Origin: Azophilus sp965220425
GTDB lineage: Bacteria; Pseudomonadota; Gammaproteobacteria; Pseudomonadales; Azotimanducaceae
Assembly (NCBI GenBank): GCA_965220425.1
Contig: OZ244830.1
Coordinates: 682,001 to 746,000, forward strand
Length of the DNA: 64,000 nucleotides
Direction of reading: 5' to 3'
Positions 29,784 through 37,609 of the stretch are shown in pieces (position 1 is the stretch's first letter; every line of letters starts with the position of its first letter). The position numbers and the translations under genes are program-made. The notes under the pieces were generated by a model. It worked only from the letters and a program-made list of their open reading frames with translations, had not been told where the DNA came from and made no database searches.

Positions 29784-29808
29784 GCCGGCTCCTGCGGCCG
29801 GCTTTTTT
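29784..29808 (+). terminator. intrinsic terminator after rpsJ
   Basis: A perfect GCCGGC/GCCGGC stem (29784-29789, 29797-29802) is followed directly by TTTTTT. This is the clearest intrinsic terminator in the window, and it lies inside what is normally the continuous S10 operon. Confidence 0.82.
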
Positions 29809-29840
29809 GCGCGTGCGGGCTTGAGGCCCGGCGCCGACAA

Positions 29841-29857
29841 GGCCCCGATTGGGGGCC
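29841..29857 (+). other. perfect hairpin in the rpsJ-rplC gap
   Basis: GGCCCC/GGGGCC stem with a 5-nt loop in the 160-nt gap (29779-29938), preceded by a weaker CGGGC/GCCCG stem. The gap has no obvious promoter boxes for rplC. It may be the leader of the downstream operon. Confidence 0.4.
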
Positions 29858-29938
29858 GTTGGAACAGATTGTGGCCGTTTGTCCATTGGTCAAGGTTGGG
29901 CAGACGGCCTCGGCTATGCGCGGAAAAGGAACCGAGCC

Positions 29939-30580
29939 ATGGCTATTGGCCTCGTAGGCAGAAAAAGCGGTATGACGCGGGTATTCACCGAGGCGGGCGC
30001 CTCGGTGCCCGTTACCGTGATCGAGGTGGAGCCGAACCGGGTGGTGCAGATCAAGACGCCGGAATCGGACGGCTACACCGCGGTCCAGGTCACTACCGGC
30101 TGGCAGGCCCGGCCCAAGAAGCCGTTGGCGGGACACTTCGCCAAGGCGGGCGCGGGCGCCGGGCGTGGCCTCTGGGAGTTCCGTGTCGATGCCCTCGACG
30201 ATGCGCTGAGCCGCGGCGCCGAATTCGGCGTCGAACAGTTCGAAGCCGGACAGAAAGTGGATGTGCGCGGCATCTCCAAGGGCAAAGGCTATGCGGGCAC
30301 CATAAAGCGCTGGAATTTCCGTGGCCAGGACAATTCCCACGGCAACTCGATCTCGCATCGGGCGCCCGGCTCCATCGGCCAGTGCCAGACCCCGGGCCGG
30401 GTATTCAAGGGCAAGAAGATGGCCGGTCAACTGGGCAATGTCCGGGTGACGGCCCAGAATCTCGAAGTGGTGCGGGTGGATGCGGAACGCAACCTGCTGC
30501 TCATCAAGGGTGCGGTACCGGGTCCGGCGGGTGGCGATGTCCACATTCGGCCCGCGGTCAAGGGGGGTGGCCGGCAATGA
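29939..30580 (+). CDS. rplC: 50S ribosomal protein L3
   Basis: L3 is an early 23S-binding protein reaching the peptidyl-transferase centre. 213 residues: GLVGRKSGMTRVFTEAG start, central KGKGYAGTIKRWNF...SHGNSISHRAPGSIGQCQTPGRVFKGKKMAGQLGN loop, C-terminal LLIKGAVPGPAGGDV. ATG 29939 has GGAACC upstream. First gene of the run to rplQ, separated from rpsJ by a terminator. Confidence 0.97.
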   Translation: MAIGLVGRKSGMTRVFTEAGASVPVTVIEVEPNRVVQIKTPESDGYTAVQVTTGWQARPKKPLAGHFAKAGAGAGRGLWEFRVDALDDALSRGAEFGVEQFEAGQKVDVRGISKGKGYAGTIKRWNFRGQDNSHGNSISHRAPGSIGQCQTPGRVFKGKKMAGQLGNVRVTAQNLEVVRVDAERNLLLIKGAVPGPAGGDVHIRPAVKGGGRQ

Positions 30581-31215
30581 ACGTGGCCCTGCAGGCCGGC
30601 GGCAGCGTCGAGGTATCCGAAGCCGCTTTCGGCCGGGAATTCAACGAGCCGCTCGTTCACCAGGTTGTCACCGCCTATCTGGCGGGCGCGCGCCAGGGCA
30701 CGCGGGCACAGAAGTCGCGCTCCGAGGCGCGCGGCGGCGGGCGCAAACCCTGGCGCCAGAAAGGCACCGGGCGGGCTCGGGCCGGCACCATTCGCAGCCC
30801 CATCTGGCGGGGCGGCGGCGTAACCTTTGCCGCCAAGCCCCAGAACCATGCCCAGAAGGTGAATCGCAAGATGTATCGCGGCGCCCTGCGCTGCATCCTG
30901 TCCGAACTCATTCGCCAGGCCCGCCTCATCGCCCTCGACTCCTTCCGCGTAGACTCTCCCAAAACCAAATCCCTTCTGCAAAAGATCAAAGACCTCGATC
31001 TGCCCGCCGGCGAGGGAGCGGCAGGGAAACCCACACGCGCCAACCTCCTCATCGTCGCTGAAGAGGTCGACGAGAACCTCTTCCTGGCCGCGCGCAACCT
31101 CAAGAACGTCGACGTATTGGAAGTGGACGGTGTGGACCCGGTGAGCCTGATCGGCCACGACAGGGTGCTGATAACGGTCGCGGCACTGAAACTCCTCGAG
31201 GAGGCGCTGGCATGA
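30577..31215 (+). CDS. rplD: 50S ribosomal protein L4
   Basis: L4 lines the exit tunnel and in E. coli regulates its own operon. 212 residues (E. coli 201), with the extended loop RGGGRKPWRQKGTGRARAG and SPIWRGGGVTF. The ATG overlaps the rplC stop (ATGA). An insertion near residue 148 (GEGAAGKP) accounts for the extra length. Confidence 0.96.
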   Translation: MNVALQAGGSVEVSEAAFGREFNEPLVHQVVTAYLAGARQGTRAQKSRSEARGGGRKPWRQKGTGRARAGTIRSPIWRGGGVTFAAKPQNHAQKVNRKMYRGALRCILSELIRQARLIALDSFRVDSPKTKSLLQKIKDLDLPAGEGAAGKPTRANLLIVAEEVDENLFLAARNLKNVDVLEVDGVDPVSLIGHDRVLITVAALKLLEEALA

Positions 31216-31508
31216 ACGCGGAACGCCTCTACACGGTGCTGCTCGAACCGCACATTTCGGAGAAGGTTTCGATTCTGGGGGACAAGAGCAACCAGTACGC
31301 CTTCAAGGTCGCCCGCGACGCCACCAAGGCGGAGATCAGGACCGCGGTCGAGAAGATCTTCGGGGTGAACGTCGAGGGTGTCTCCACCCTCAACGTCCGG
31401 GGCAAGGTCAAACGGTCCTGGCGGGGCATCTCGAGGAAGAAGAACTGGAAGAAAGCCTATGTGCGGGTCGCTCCCGGCCAGGAACTCGATTACATGGTGA
31501 CGGACTGA
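31212..31508 (+). CDS. rplW: 50S ribosomal protein L23
   Basis: L23 sits at the exit tunnel and docks trigger factor and SRP. 98 residues with LLEPHISEKVSIL and the C-terminal KRSWRGISRKKNWKKAYV loop. Overlaps rplD by ATGA. Confidence 0.96.
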   Translation: MNAERLYTVLLEPHISEKVSILGDKSNQYAFKVARDATKAEIRTAVEKIFGVNVEGVSTLNVRGKVKRSWRGISRKKNWKKAYVRVAPGQELDYMVTD

Positions 31509-32335
31509 TGGCGGTACTCAAGGCCAAACCCACCTCGCCGGGGCGGCGCTTCGTCATCAAGGTCGTAAACCCGGAGTTGCACAAGGGCAAGCCTTACAAG
31601 GGACTGCTCGACAGCAAGAGCAGTTCCGGCGGCCGCAACAATGCCGGCCGCATCACCACGCGGCACCGGGGCGGGGGGCACAAGCGCCGTATTCGCATCG
31701 TCGATTTCAAGCGCGGCAAAGACGGCGTGCCCGCCGTGGTCGAACGCCTGGAATACGATCCCAACAGAACGGCCCATCTCGCCCTGTTGAAATACGCCGA
31801 CGGCGACCGCCGCTACATCATCGCGCCCCGGGGCGTTCGTGCCGGCGATCCCATCTTGAGCGGCAGCAGCGCGCCGATCCGTCCGGGCAACGCCATGTCG
31901 TTGCGCAACATCCCCGTGGGGAGCGTTATCCATTGCGTTGAACTGAAACCCGGCAAGGGCGCCCAGATTGCGCGTAGCGCCGGATCATCGGCTCAGTTGG
32001 TGGCCCGGGAAGGGGCTTATGCGACGCTCAGGCTGCGATCGGGTGAAATGCGGCGCGTTCGCGCGGACTGCCGGGCGACCCTGGGCGAAGTGGGCAACAG
32101 CGAGCACAACCTGCGATCCCTGGGCAAGGCGGGCGCGAAACGCTGGCGCGGCATCCGTCCGACGGTGCGGGGCGTAGCCATGAATCCGGTCGACCATCCC
32201 CACGGCGGCGGCGAGGGCAAGAGTTCCGGCGGCCGTCACCCGGTGACGCCCTGGGGTGTGCCGACGAAGGGGCACAAGACCCGCGGCAACAAGCGCACGG
32301 ACAAGCTGATCGTGCGGCGCCGAGGCAGGAGGTAG
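31508..32335 (+). CDS. rplB: 50S ribosomal protein L2
   Basis: L2 is essential for peptidyl transfer and subunit joining. 275 residues, with the C-terminal signature GVAMNPVDHPHGGGEGKSSGGRHPV containing the conserved histidine. The ATG shares its A with the rplW stop (TGATG). Confidence 0.97.
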   Translation: MAVLKAKPTSPGRRFVIKVVNPELHKGKPYKGLLDSKSSSGGRNNAGRITTRHRGGGHKRRIRIVDFKRGKDGVPAVVERLEYDPNRTAHLALLKYADGDRRYIIAPRGVRAGDPILSGSSAPIRPGNAMSLRNIPVGSVIHCVELKPGKGAQIARSAGSSAQLVAREGAYATLRLRSGEMRRVRADCRATLGEVGNSEHNLRSLGKAGAKRWRGIRPTVRGVAMNPVDHPHGGGEGKSSGGRHPVTPWGVPTKGHKTRGNKRTDKLIVRRRGRR

Positions 32336-32338
32336 ACG

Positions 32339-32614
32339 ATGTCGAGATCGTTGCGCAAGGGTCCGTTCGTCGATTTGCACCTCATGAACAAGGTGGAAAA
32401 CGCCGTCCGCAAGAATGAGAAGCGCCCGATCAGGACCTGGTCGCGCCGGTCGATGATTCTGCCCGATATGGTGGGCCTCACGATCGCGGTGCACAACGGG
32501 CGGCAACACGTTCCCATCTACATCAACGAAGAGATGGTGGGCCACAAGCTGGGCGAATTCGCGCCCACCCGCACCTACCGCGGACATGCGGCGGACCGCA
32601 AGGCGCGGCGATAG
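32339..32614 (+). CDS. rpsS: 30S ribosomal protein S19
   Basis: 91 residues, SRSLRKGPFVDLHLMNKV start, RRSMILPDMVGLTIAVHNGRQHVPIYI and the GEFAPTRTYRGH signature. Binds the 30S head with S13. Three nt after rplB. Confidence 0.97.
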   Translation: MSRSLRKGPFVDLHLMNKVENAVRKNEKRPIRTWSRRSMILPDMVGLTIAVHNGRQHVPIYINEEMVGHKLGEFAPTRTYRGHAADRKARR

Positions 32615-32624
32615 GGATTGCGGG

Positions 32625-32957
32625 ATGCAGGTTAGCGCAACAGCAAAACGGCTCCGTGTGTCGCCGCGCAAGGCGCGCCTTGTGGTCGATCTCGTGCGCG
32701 GCATGCCCGTCGGCGCCGCGCTGGACGTCCTGTCGTTCAGTACCCAGAAGGGCGCCGGCCTGGTGCGCAAGGTTCTGGAGTCGGCGATCGCCAATGCGGA
32801 AAGCAACGAAAACGCGGACATCGACGAGTTGAAGGTCTCGGAGATCTACGTGAACAAAGGGGTCACCATGAAGCGGATCAAGCCACGCGCCAAAGGGCGC
32901 GCCGACCGCATCTTCAAGCGCAGCTGTCACGTCACCGTGACGGTCACGGACGAGTAA
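32625..32957 (+). CDS. rplV: 50S ribosomal protein L22
   Basis: 110 residues, the same as E. coli. L22 lines the exit tunnel with its long hairpin, here MKRIKPRAKGRADRIFKRSCHVTV. ATG 32625 follows GCGGG and removes a spurious in-frame extension into rpsS; the product then starts MQVSATAKRLRVSPRKARLV. Confidence 0.96.
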   Translation: MQVSATAKRLRVSPRKARLVVDLVRGMPVGAALDVLSFSTQKGAGLVRKVLESAIANAESNENADIDELKVSEIYVNKGVTMKRIKPRAKGRADRIFKRSCHVTVTVTDE

Positions 32958-32962
32958 TTCGC

Positions 32963-33613
32963 ATGGGCCAGAAGGTACATCCCACGGGTATGCGACTCGG
33001 CATAGTCAAGGACCACGCTTCCATCTGGTATGCCGACCGCAAGACCTATTCGCAATATCTGCTGAACGACCTGGAAGTGCGCGAATACCTGCGCAACCGG
33101 CTCGCGCAGGCATCGGTCAGCCGCATCGACATCGAACGCCCCGCGCAGACGGCGCGCATCACCGTTCATACGGCTCGCCCCGGCATCGTCATCGGCAAGA
33201 AGGGCGAGGATGTGGAGCGATTGCGCCAGCGTCTTTACAAGATGATGGGCGTGCCGGTGCACGTCAACATCGAGGAGATCCGCAAGCCGGAGCTCGATGC
33301 GTACCTGGTCGCACAGAACGTCGCGCAGCAACTCGAGCGCCGCGTGCAGTTCCGCCGGGCGATGCGCCGGGTCATTCAGAATGCCATGCGCCTCGGCGCC
33401 AAGGGCGTCAAGGTACGGGTGGCCGGCCGGCTCGGCGGGGCGGAGATCGCCCGTTCGGAGGTGTATCACGAGGGTCGGGTGCCGCTGCATACGCTGCGCG
33501 CGGATATCGACTACGCAACCTTCGAGGCCAAGACCACGTACGGCGTTCTCGGCATCAAGGTCTGGATATTCAAGGGCGAGATTTTCGCACCCGGCGAGGA
33601 AGGAGCGGCCTGA
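32963..33613 (+). CDS. rpsC: 30S ribosomal protein S3
   Basis: S3 forms part of the mRNA entry site. 216 residues (E. coli 233; the C-terminal tail is shorter). The GQKVHPTGMRLGI start, the KH domain with RPGIVIGKKGEDVERLR, and the C-terminal GVLGIKVWIFKGEIF are present. Confidence 0.97.
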   Translation: MGQKVHPTGMRLGIVKDHASIWYADRKTYSQYLLNDLEVREYLRNRLAQASVSRIDIERPAQTARITVHTARPGIVIGKKGEDVERLRQRLYKMMGVPVHVNIEEIRKPELDAYLVAQNVAQQLERRVQFRRAMRRVIQNAMRLGAKGVKVRVAGRLGGAEIARSEVYHEGRVPLHTLRADIDYATFEAKTTYGVLGIKVWIFKGEIFAPGEEGAA

Positions 33614-33668
33614 CCGGGCTCTGCGACCCGGGCACCGGCGGCGTCGACGATAGCGAGAGGTTGCAAAC

Positions 33669-34082
33669 GTGCTACAACCGTCAAGAACGAAGTACAGAAA
33701 GCAGCAGAAGGGCCGCAACCGCGGGCTGGCGCATCGCGGCAGCCGGGTATGCTTTGGGGAGTACGGCCTGAAAGCGACCGGCCGGGGGCGGTTGACGTCA
33801 AGGCAGATCGAGGCCGGCCGACGGGCCATGACCCGGCACGTTCGGCGGGGCGGCAAGGTATGGATCCGGGTGTTTCCCGACAAGCCCATTACCAAGAAGC
33901 CCCTGGAAGTGCGCCAGGGCAAGGGCAAGGGCAGTGTCGAGTACTGGGTCTCGCTCATACAGCCGGGCAAGGTGATCTTTGAAATCGCCGGCGTCTCGGA
34001 GGACATCGCACGGCGGGCGTTCGATCTTGCCGGTGCGAAGCTGCCCTTTGCGACGACATTCGCCAAGAGAACGGGAATCTGA
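33669..34082 (+). CDS. rplP: 50S ribosomal protein L16, GTG start
   Basis: 137 residues, LQPSRTKYRKQQKGRNRG start and the FPDKPITKKPLEVRQGKGKGSVEYWV signature near the A-site tRNA elbow. The GTG at 33669 follows GAGAGG. Confidence 0.97.
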   Translation: MLQPSRTKYRKQQKGRNRGLAHRGSRVCFGEYGLKATGRGRLTSRQIEAGRRAMTRHVRRGGKVWIRVFPDKPITKKPLEVRQGKGKGSVEYWVSLIQPGKVIFEIAGVSEDIARRAFDLAGAKLPFATTFAKRTGI

Positions 34083-34273
34083 TGAGAGCGGCGGAATTAA
34101 GAGCGCTCGGCGCCGCCGAATTGCAGGACGAACTGTTGAGGCTGCGCAAGGAGCATTTCAACCTTCGGATGCAGCGGGCAAGCGGGCAACTCGGCCAGAC
34201 GCACCTGCTCGGGGAAACCCGCCGGGATATTGCCAGGGTGAAGACGGTTATGCGGGAGCAGGCGGATGGCTGA
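34082..34273 (+). CDS. rpmC: 50S ribosomal protein L29
   Basis: 63 residues, two long helices, with the family motif KEHFNLRMQRASGQL. The ATG shares its A with the rplP stop (TGATG). Binds next to L23 at the tunnel exit. Confidence 0.95.
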   Translation: MRAAELRALGAAELQDELLRLRKEHFNLRMQRASGQLGQTHLLGETRRDIARVKTVMREQADG

Positions 34274-34538
34274 CGGTAATCGGCGCGCGGTGCGGCGCAG
34301 CCTGGCCGGCGTGGTGACAAGTGACCGTATGGACAAGACGATCACGGTGCTGATCGAGCGAACGGTGCAGCACCCGGTGTACGGCAAGATCATACGGCGA
34401 AACACGAGGCTGCATGCCCACGACGAGCGTAACGAGGCTCGGGCGGGAGACCTCGTGACCATCGAAGAGTGCCGGCCGATTTCGAAAACGAAGTCCTGGC
34501 GGCTGAGCAGCGTCGACGTACGCGCGGCCATGATATAG
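34266..34538 (+). CDS. rpsQ: 30S ribosomal protein S17
   Basis: 90 residues, OB fold with GVVTSDRMDKTITVLIERTVQHPVYGKII. Primary 16S-binding protein. The ATG lies 8 bp inside rpmC. Confidence 0.95.
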   Translation: MADGNRRAVRRSLAGVVTSDRMDKTITVLIERTVQHPVYGKIIRRNTRLHAHDERNEARAGDLVTIEECRPISKTKSWRLSSVDVRAAMI

Positions 34539-34552
34539 GGGGCTGGCGCGCA

Positions 34553-34921
34553 ATGATTCAAGCGGAAAGCATGCTGTACATCGCCGACAACAGCGGTGCG
34601 CGCCGGGTGCAGTGCATCAAGGTGCTCGGCGGTTCGCGCCGGCGCTACGCCGGTGTGGGCGACATCGTCAAGGTCACCGTCAAGGAGGCGATCCCGCGCG
34701 GTCGGGTGCGCAAGGGCCAGATCATGAACGCGGTGGTGGTGCGCACCAAGAAAGGGGTGCGGCGCCCGGACGGGTCGCTCATCCGATTCGACGAAAACGC
34801 CGCCGTGCTGCTCAATCCGCAGAATCAGCCGGTGGGTACCCGGATCTTTGGCCCGGTGACCCGTGAACTGCGCACGGAAAACTTCATGCGCATCGTTTCG
34901 CTGGCGCCCGAGGTTGTGTAA
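34553..34921 (+). CDS. rplN: 50S ribosomal protein L14
   Basis: 122 residues (E. coli 123): IQAESMLYIADNSGARRVQCIKVLGG start, GDIVKVTVKEAIPRGRVRKGQ and C-terminal FGPVTRELRTENFMRIVSLAPEV. ATG 34553 is chosen by homology over an in-frame upstream start within rpsQ. Confidence 0.97.
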   Translation: MIQAESMLYIADNSGARRVQCIKVLGGSRRRYAGVGDIVKVTVKEAIPRGRVRKGQIMNAVVVRTKKGVRRPDGSLIRFDENAAVLLNPQNQPVGTRIFGPVTRELRTENFMRIVSLAPEVV

Positions 34922-34936
34922 GGGGTTGCTTGAGAG

Positions 34937-35251
34937 ATGCTCAAGATCAGAAAAGAGGATGAGGTCATCGTGATCGCCGGCCGGGACAAGGGACGGCGAG
35001 GCGAGGTGCTCGAGGTGCTGAGCGACGGGCGCCTTCTGGTCGCGGGCGTCAATCTGCTCAAGAAACATCAGCGGGCCAATCCGAATATCGGCCAGCAGGG
35101 CGGCATCATCGAGCGGGAAGGGCCCATTCAGGCTTCCAATGTCGCGATCTGGAACGATGTCGAGGAACGGGCCGACCGGGTGGGGCTCCGTTTCGACGAC
35201 GGGACGAAGATCAGGTTTTTCAAGTCCACGGGCACGCCGGTGGATGAATAG
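34937..35251 (+). CDS. rplX: 50S ribosomal protein L24
   Basis: 104 residues, N-terminal KOW motif (IRKEDEVIVIAGRDKGRRGEV). Assembly initiator protein of the 50S subunit. The ATG follows TTGAGAG. Confidence 0.95.
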   Translation: MLKIRKEDEVIVIAGRDKGRRGEVLEVLSDGRLLVAGVNLLKKHQRANPNIGQQGGIIEREGPIQASNVAIWNDVEERADRVGLRFDDGTKIRFFKSTGTPVDE

Positions 35252-35263
35252 GTTGAGTTGCGC

Positions 35264-35803
35264 GTGGCAGATTTGCATCGACGATTTCTGACCGAGATCC
35301 GCCCGGCGCTCCAGGAGGAGTTGGGGCTGACGAACGTGATGGAGACGCCGGTACTCCGGAAAGTCACGCTGAACATGGGCGTGGGCGAGGCCATTTCCGA
35401 CCGCAAGATCATGGATAGTGCCGTGGCGGACCTGACGCTGATCTCGGGCCAGAAGCCGGTGGTTACCAACGCGCGCAAGTCCGAAGCCGCTTTCAAGATT
35501 CGCGAGGGGTTCCCGGTGGGCTGCAAGGTAACGCTCAGGCGCACCCGCATGTACGAATTCGTTGAGCGCCTGATCGGTATCGCCATCCCGCGTATCCGCG
35601 ACTTCCGCGGATTGAATCCGCGTTCATTCGACGGCCGGGGCAATTTTTCCATGGGTATTTCGGAGCAGATCGTGTTCGCCGAGATCGACTACGACAAGAT
35701 CGACGCGATTCGCGGGCTGGACATTACGGTAACGACCAGCGCCAGGTCCGACGACCATGCGCGGGCCCTGCTCCGGGCTTTCGGTTTTCCATTTCGAAAC
35801 TAG
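35264..35803 (+). CDS. rplE: 50S ribosomal protein L5, GTG start
   Basis: L5 binds 5S rRNA. GTG 35264 gives 179 residues starting ADLHRRFLTEIRP, exactly the E. coli length; a TTG two codons earlier is the alternative. Core motifs: KVTLNMGVGEAISD, ISGQKPVVTNARKS, FEIDYDKID-type C-terminus. Confidence 0.95.
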   Translation: MADLHRRFLTEIRPALQEELGLTNVMETPVLRKVTLNMGVGEAISDRKIMDSAVADLTLISGQKPVVTNARKSEAAFKIREGFPVGCKVTLRRTRMYEFVERLIGIAIPRIRDFRGLNPRSFDGRGNFSMGISEQIVFAEIDYDKIDAIRGLDITVTTSARSDDHARALLRAFGFPFRN

Positions 35804-35819
35804 CGAGGCGCGAACGGTT

Positions 35820-36125
35820 ATGGCAAAGGTTTCCGTGATCGAACGGGAGAAGCGGCGGGCCAAGGCGGTCGCCAAGTACGCGGCACGGCGCGCTGAACTC
35901 AAGGCCGTCATCGGCGACAAGGGCGCCTCCGACGATGAACGGTGGGATGCGCAATTGAAGCTGCAGAAGCTGCCGCGCAACGCCTCTCCCGTTCGCCTGC
36001 AGCGTCGCTGCGGCGTGACCGGCCGGCCGCGGGCGGTTTATCGCAAGTTCGGTCTCGGGCGCAACAAGTTGCGCGATGCGGCCATGCGCGGCGATGTGCC
36101 GGGTCTCGTGAAGGCGAGTTGGTAG
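35820..36125 (+). CDS. rpsN: 30S ribosomal protein S14 (zinc-independent type)
   Basis: 101 residues, the long C-minus form without CxxC zinc ligands: only one Cys in RLQRRCGVTGRPRAVYRKFGLGRN. ATG 35820 aligns with E. coli S14, which has the same length. Confidence 0.96.
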   Translation: MAKVSVIEREKRRAKAVAKYAARRAELKAVIGDKGASDDERWDAQLKLQKLPRNASPVRLQRRCGVTGRPRAVYRKFGLGRNKLRDAAMRGDVPGLVKASW

Positions 36126-36135
36126 GAGTGCGTCC

Positions 36136-36528
36136 GTGAGCATGCAGGATCCCATCGCCGATTTCCTGACCCGTATCCGCAATGCCCAGAAGGCTGCTCA
36201 TCCGGATGTGCGCATGCCCCACTCCAAGGTCAAGGCTGCGATCTGTCAGGTGTTGGAGCAGGAGGGTTACATCGAGGGATTCTCGGTCAGCGAGGGCGTC
36301 AAGCGGCAACTCCGGGTCGATCTCAGGTACCGCGAAGGGACGCCGGTCATCGAGGAACTGCACCGGGTAAGCCGGCCGGGCCTCAGGGTATACAGGACAC
36401 ACGCCGACCTCCCCCGCGTGCGGGGCGGATTGGGCATTGCCGTCGTCAGCACGAGCCGGGGTGTCATGGCGGACCGCGCCGCGCGCGGTCTCGGCATCGG
36501 CGGCGAAGTTCTTTGCACGGTGTTTTAG
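36136..36528 (+). CDS. rpsH: 30S ribosomal protein S8, GTG start
   Basis: 130 residues, the same length as E. coli S8: SMQDPIADFLTRIRN start and GLGIAVVSTSRGVMADRAAR signature. S8 is the translational regulator of the spc operon in E. coli. Its stop codon TAG (36526-36528) lies exactly at the left end of an inserted palindromic element: TA is the flanking dinucleotide and the G is the first base of the element. The protein's C-terminus is complete. Confidence 0.96.
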   Translation: MSMQDPIADFLTRIRNAQKAAHPDVRMPHSKVKAAICQVLEQEGYIEGFSVSEGVKRQLRVDLRYREGTPVIEELHRVSRPGLRVYRTHADLPRVRGGLGIAVVSTSRGVMADRAARGLGIGGEVLCTVF

Positions 36529-36686
36529 TGCTCCGTCAAGCCAAAATCTACGGGTATTCGCGGGTCTTTTTGGCCCCTGACTGCGTTGCTCCTCCTTGCA
36601 TGGGGCCTGCCATGCGGCGTCGTCGCGCCTTGCCAGGAACCAAAAATCCCATGCGCCTACCCGTAGATTTTGGCTTGACAGAGCAC
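36528..36686. mobile_element. 159-bp MITE-like palindromic element between rpsH and rplF
   Basis: The arms 36528-36556 and 36658-36686 are 29-bp terminal inverted repeats (GTGCTC...GGGTA) matching at 28 of 29 positions. They are flanked on both sides by TA (36526-36527 and 36687-36688), the target duplication expected of IS630/Tc1-mariner-type transposition. The interior is also roughly self-complementary (GGTCTTTTTGG against CCAAAAATCCC), so a transcript would fold into one long hairpin. It codes for nothing evident. It interrupts the spc operon without damaging either gene. Confidence 0.8.
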
Positions 36687-36703
36687 TAGGCGGGTTCGGT
36701 CGA

Positions 36704-37237
36704 ATGTCTCGAATTGCGAACCATCCGGTGCATCTGCCGACGGGAGTCGACGTGAAGTTCGACGGTTCCAGCCTGACGGTGACCGGCGCCAATGGCGCCC
36801 TGCGGTTCGATGTCCACCCCGACGTGAAGATTAGTCAGACCGAGCGGCGCCTGGAGTTCACGGCCCGCACCGGCGGGAAGTCGGCGCGGTCGCTGGCCGG
36901 CACGACCCGGTCGCTGGTCGGCAACATGGTGACCGGGGTGAGTGCCGGTTTCCAGCGCAGGCTTCTGCTTCAGGGTGTCGGTTACCGGGCCCAGGCACGG
37001 GACGGGAAACTCAACCTGCAACTGGGATTCTCCCATCCGGTGGTCTACCAACTGCCGGAAGGAGTCGAGGTCGCAACGCCCAGTCAGACCGAGATCGTCG
37101 TCTCCGGGGCGGACAAGCAGGCGGTCGGCCAGGCCGCGGCGGAAATTCGCGCTTTTCGGCCCCCCGAGCCCTACAAGGGTAAGGGCGTTCGTTACGCGGA
37201 TGAGCGGGTGCGGCGCAAGGAAGCGAAGAAGAAGTAG
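36704..37237 (+). CDS. rplF: 50S ribosomal protein L6
   Basis: 177 residues, equal to E. coli L6. SRIANHPVHLPTGVDV start and the C-terminal signature RPPEPYKGKGVRYADERVRRKEAKKK. ATG 36704 is 16 nt after the right TA of the inserted element, and CGGGTTCGGT is a weak ribosome binding site. An in-frame upstream ATG (36596) lies within the element and is rejected. Transcription must read through the element to reach it. Confidence 0.95.
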   Translation: MSRIANHPVHLPTGVDVKFDGSSLTVTGANGALRFDVHPDVKISQTERRLEFTARTGGKSARSLAGTTRSLVGNMVTGVSAGFQRRLLLQGVGYRAQARDGKLNLQLGFSHPVVYQLPEGVEVATPSQTEIVVSGADKQAVGQAAAEIRAFRPPEPYKGKGVRYADERVRRKEAKKK

Positions 37238-37239
37238 GT

Positions 37240-37608
37240 TTGGATGCGGTTGAACGGATGAAAGGGAAAAAAGCAGCCAGAGCCCGGCGCGCTCGCCGCG
37301 CCCGCATGAAGATGCGCGAGCTGGGTGTTGAACGCCTGACGGTCAACCGGACGCCGCGGCACATCTACGCCCAGGTCATCTCCGCCGATGGCGCGAGAGT
37401 GCTCGCCCAGGCATCGACCCTGGACGCAGCGCTGCGGGACGGCGCAACGGGCAATGCGACCGCGGCGGCCAAGGTTGGCGGGCTGATTGCCGAGCGCGCC
37501 CAGACCGCGGGCATCGAGCGCGTTGCTTTCGACCGCTCTGGATACAAGTACCACGGGCGCGTCAAGGCGTTGGCGGACGCTGCCCGGGAGGGCGGATTGG
37601 AGTTCTAG
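37240..37608 (+). CDS. rplR: 50S ribosomal protein L18
   Basis: 122 residues from a TTG at 37240; an ATG at 37258 (116 residues, MKGKKAARARR) is equally possible and neither has a strong ribosome binding site. Motifs: LTVNRTPRHIYAQVI and VAFDRSGYKYHGRVKALADAAREGGL. Binds 5S rRNA. Confidence 0.94.
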   Translation: MDAVERMKGKKAARARRARRARMKMRELGVERLTVNRTPRHIYAQVISADGARVLAQASTLDAALRDGATGNATAAAKVGGLIAERAQTAGIERVAFDRSGYKYHGRVKALADAAREGGLEF

Positions 37609-37609
37609 C

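Noticed and set aside
36596..36703. Extended N-terminus of L6 from ATG 36596
   Set aside because: The extension lies within the palindromic element. L6 from 36704 has exactly the E. coli length.
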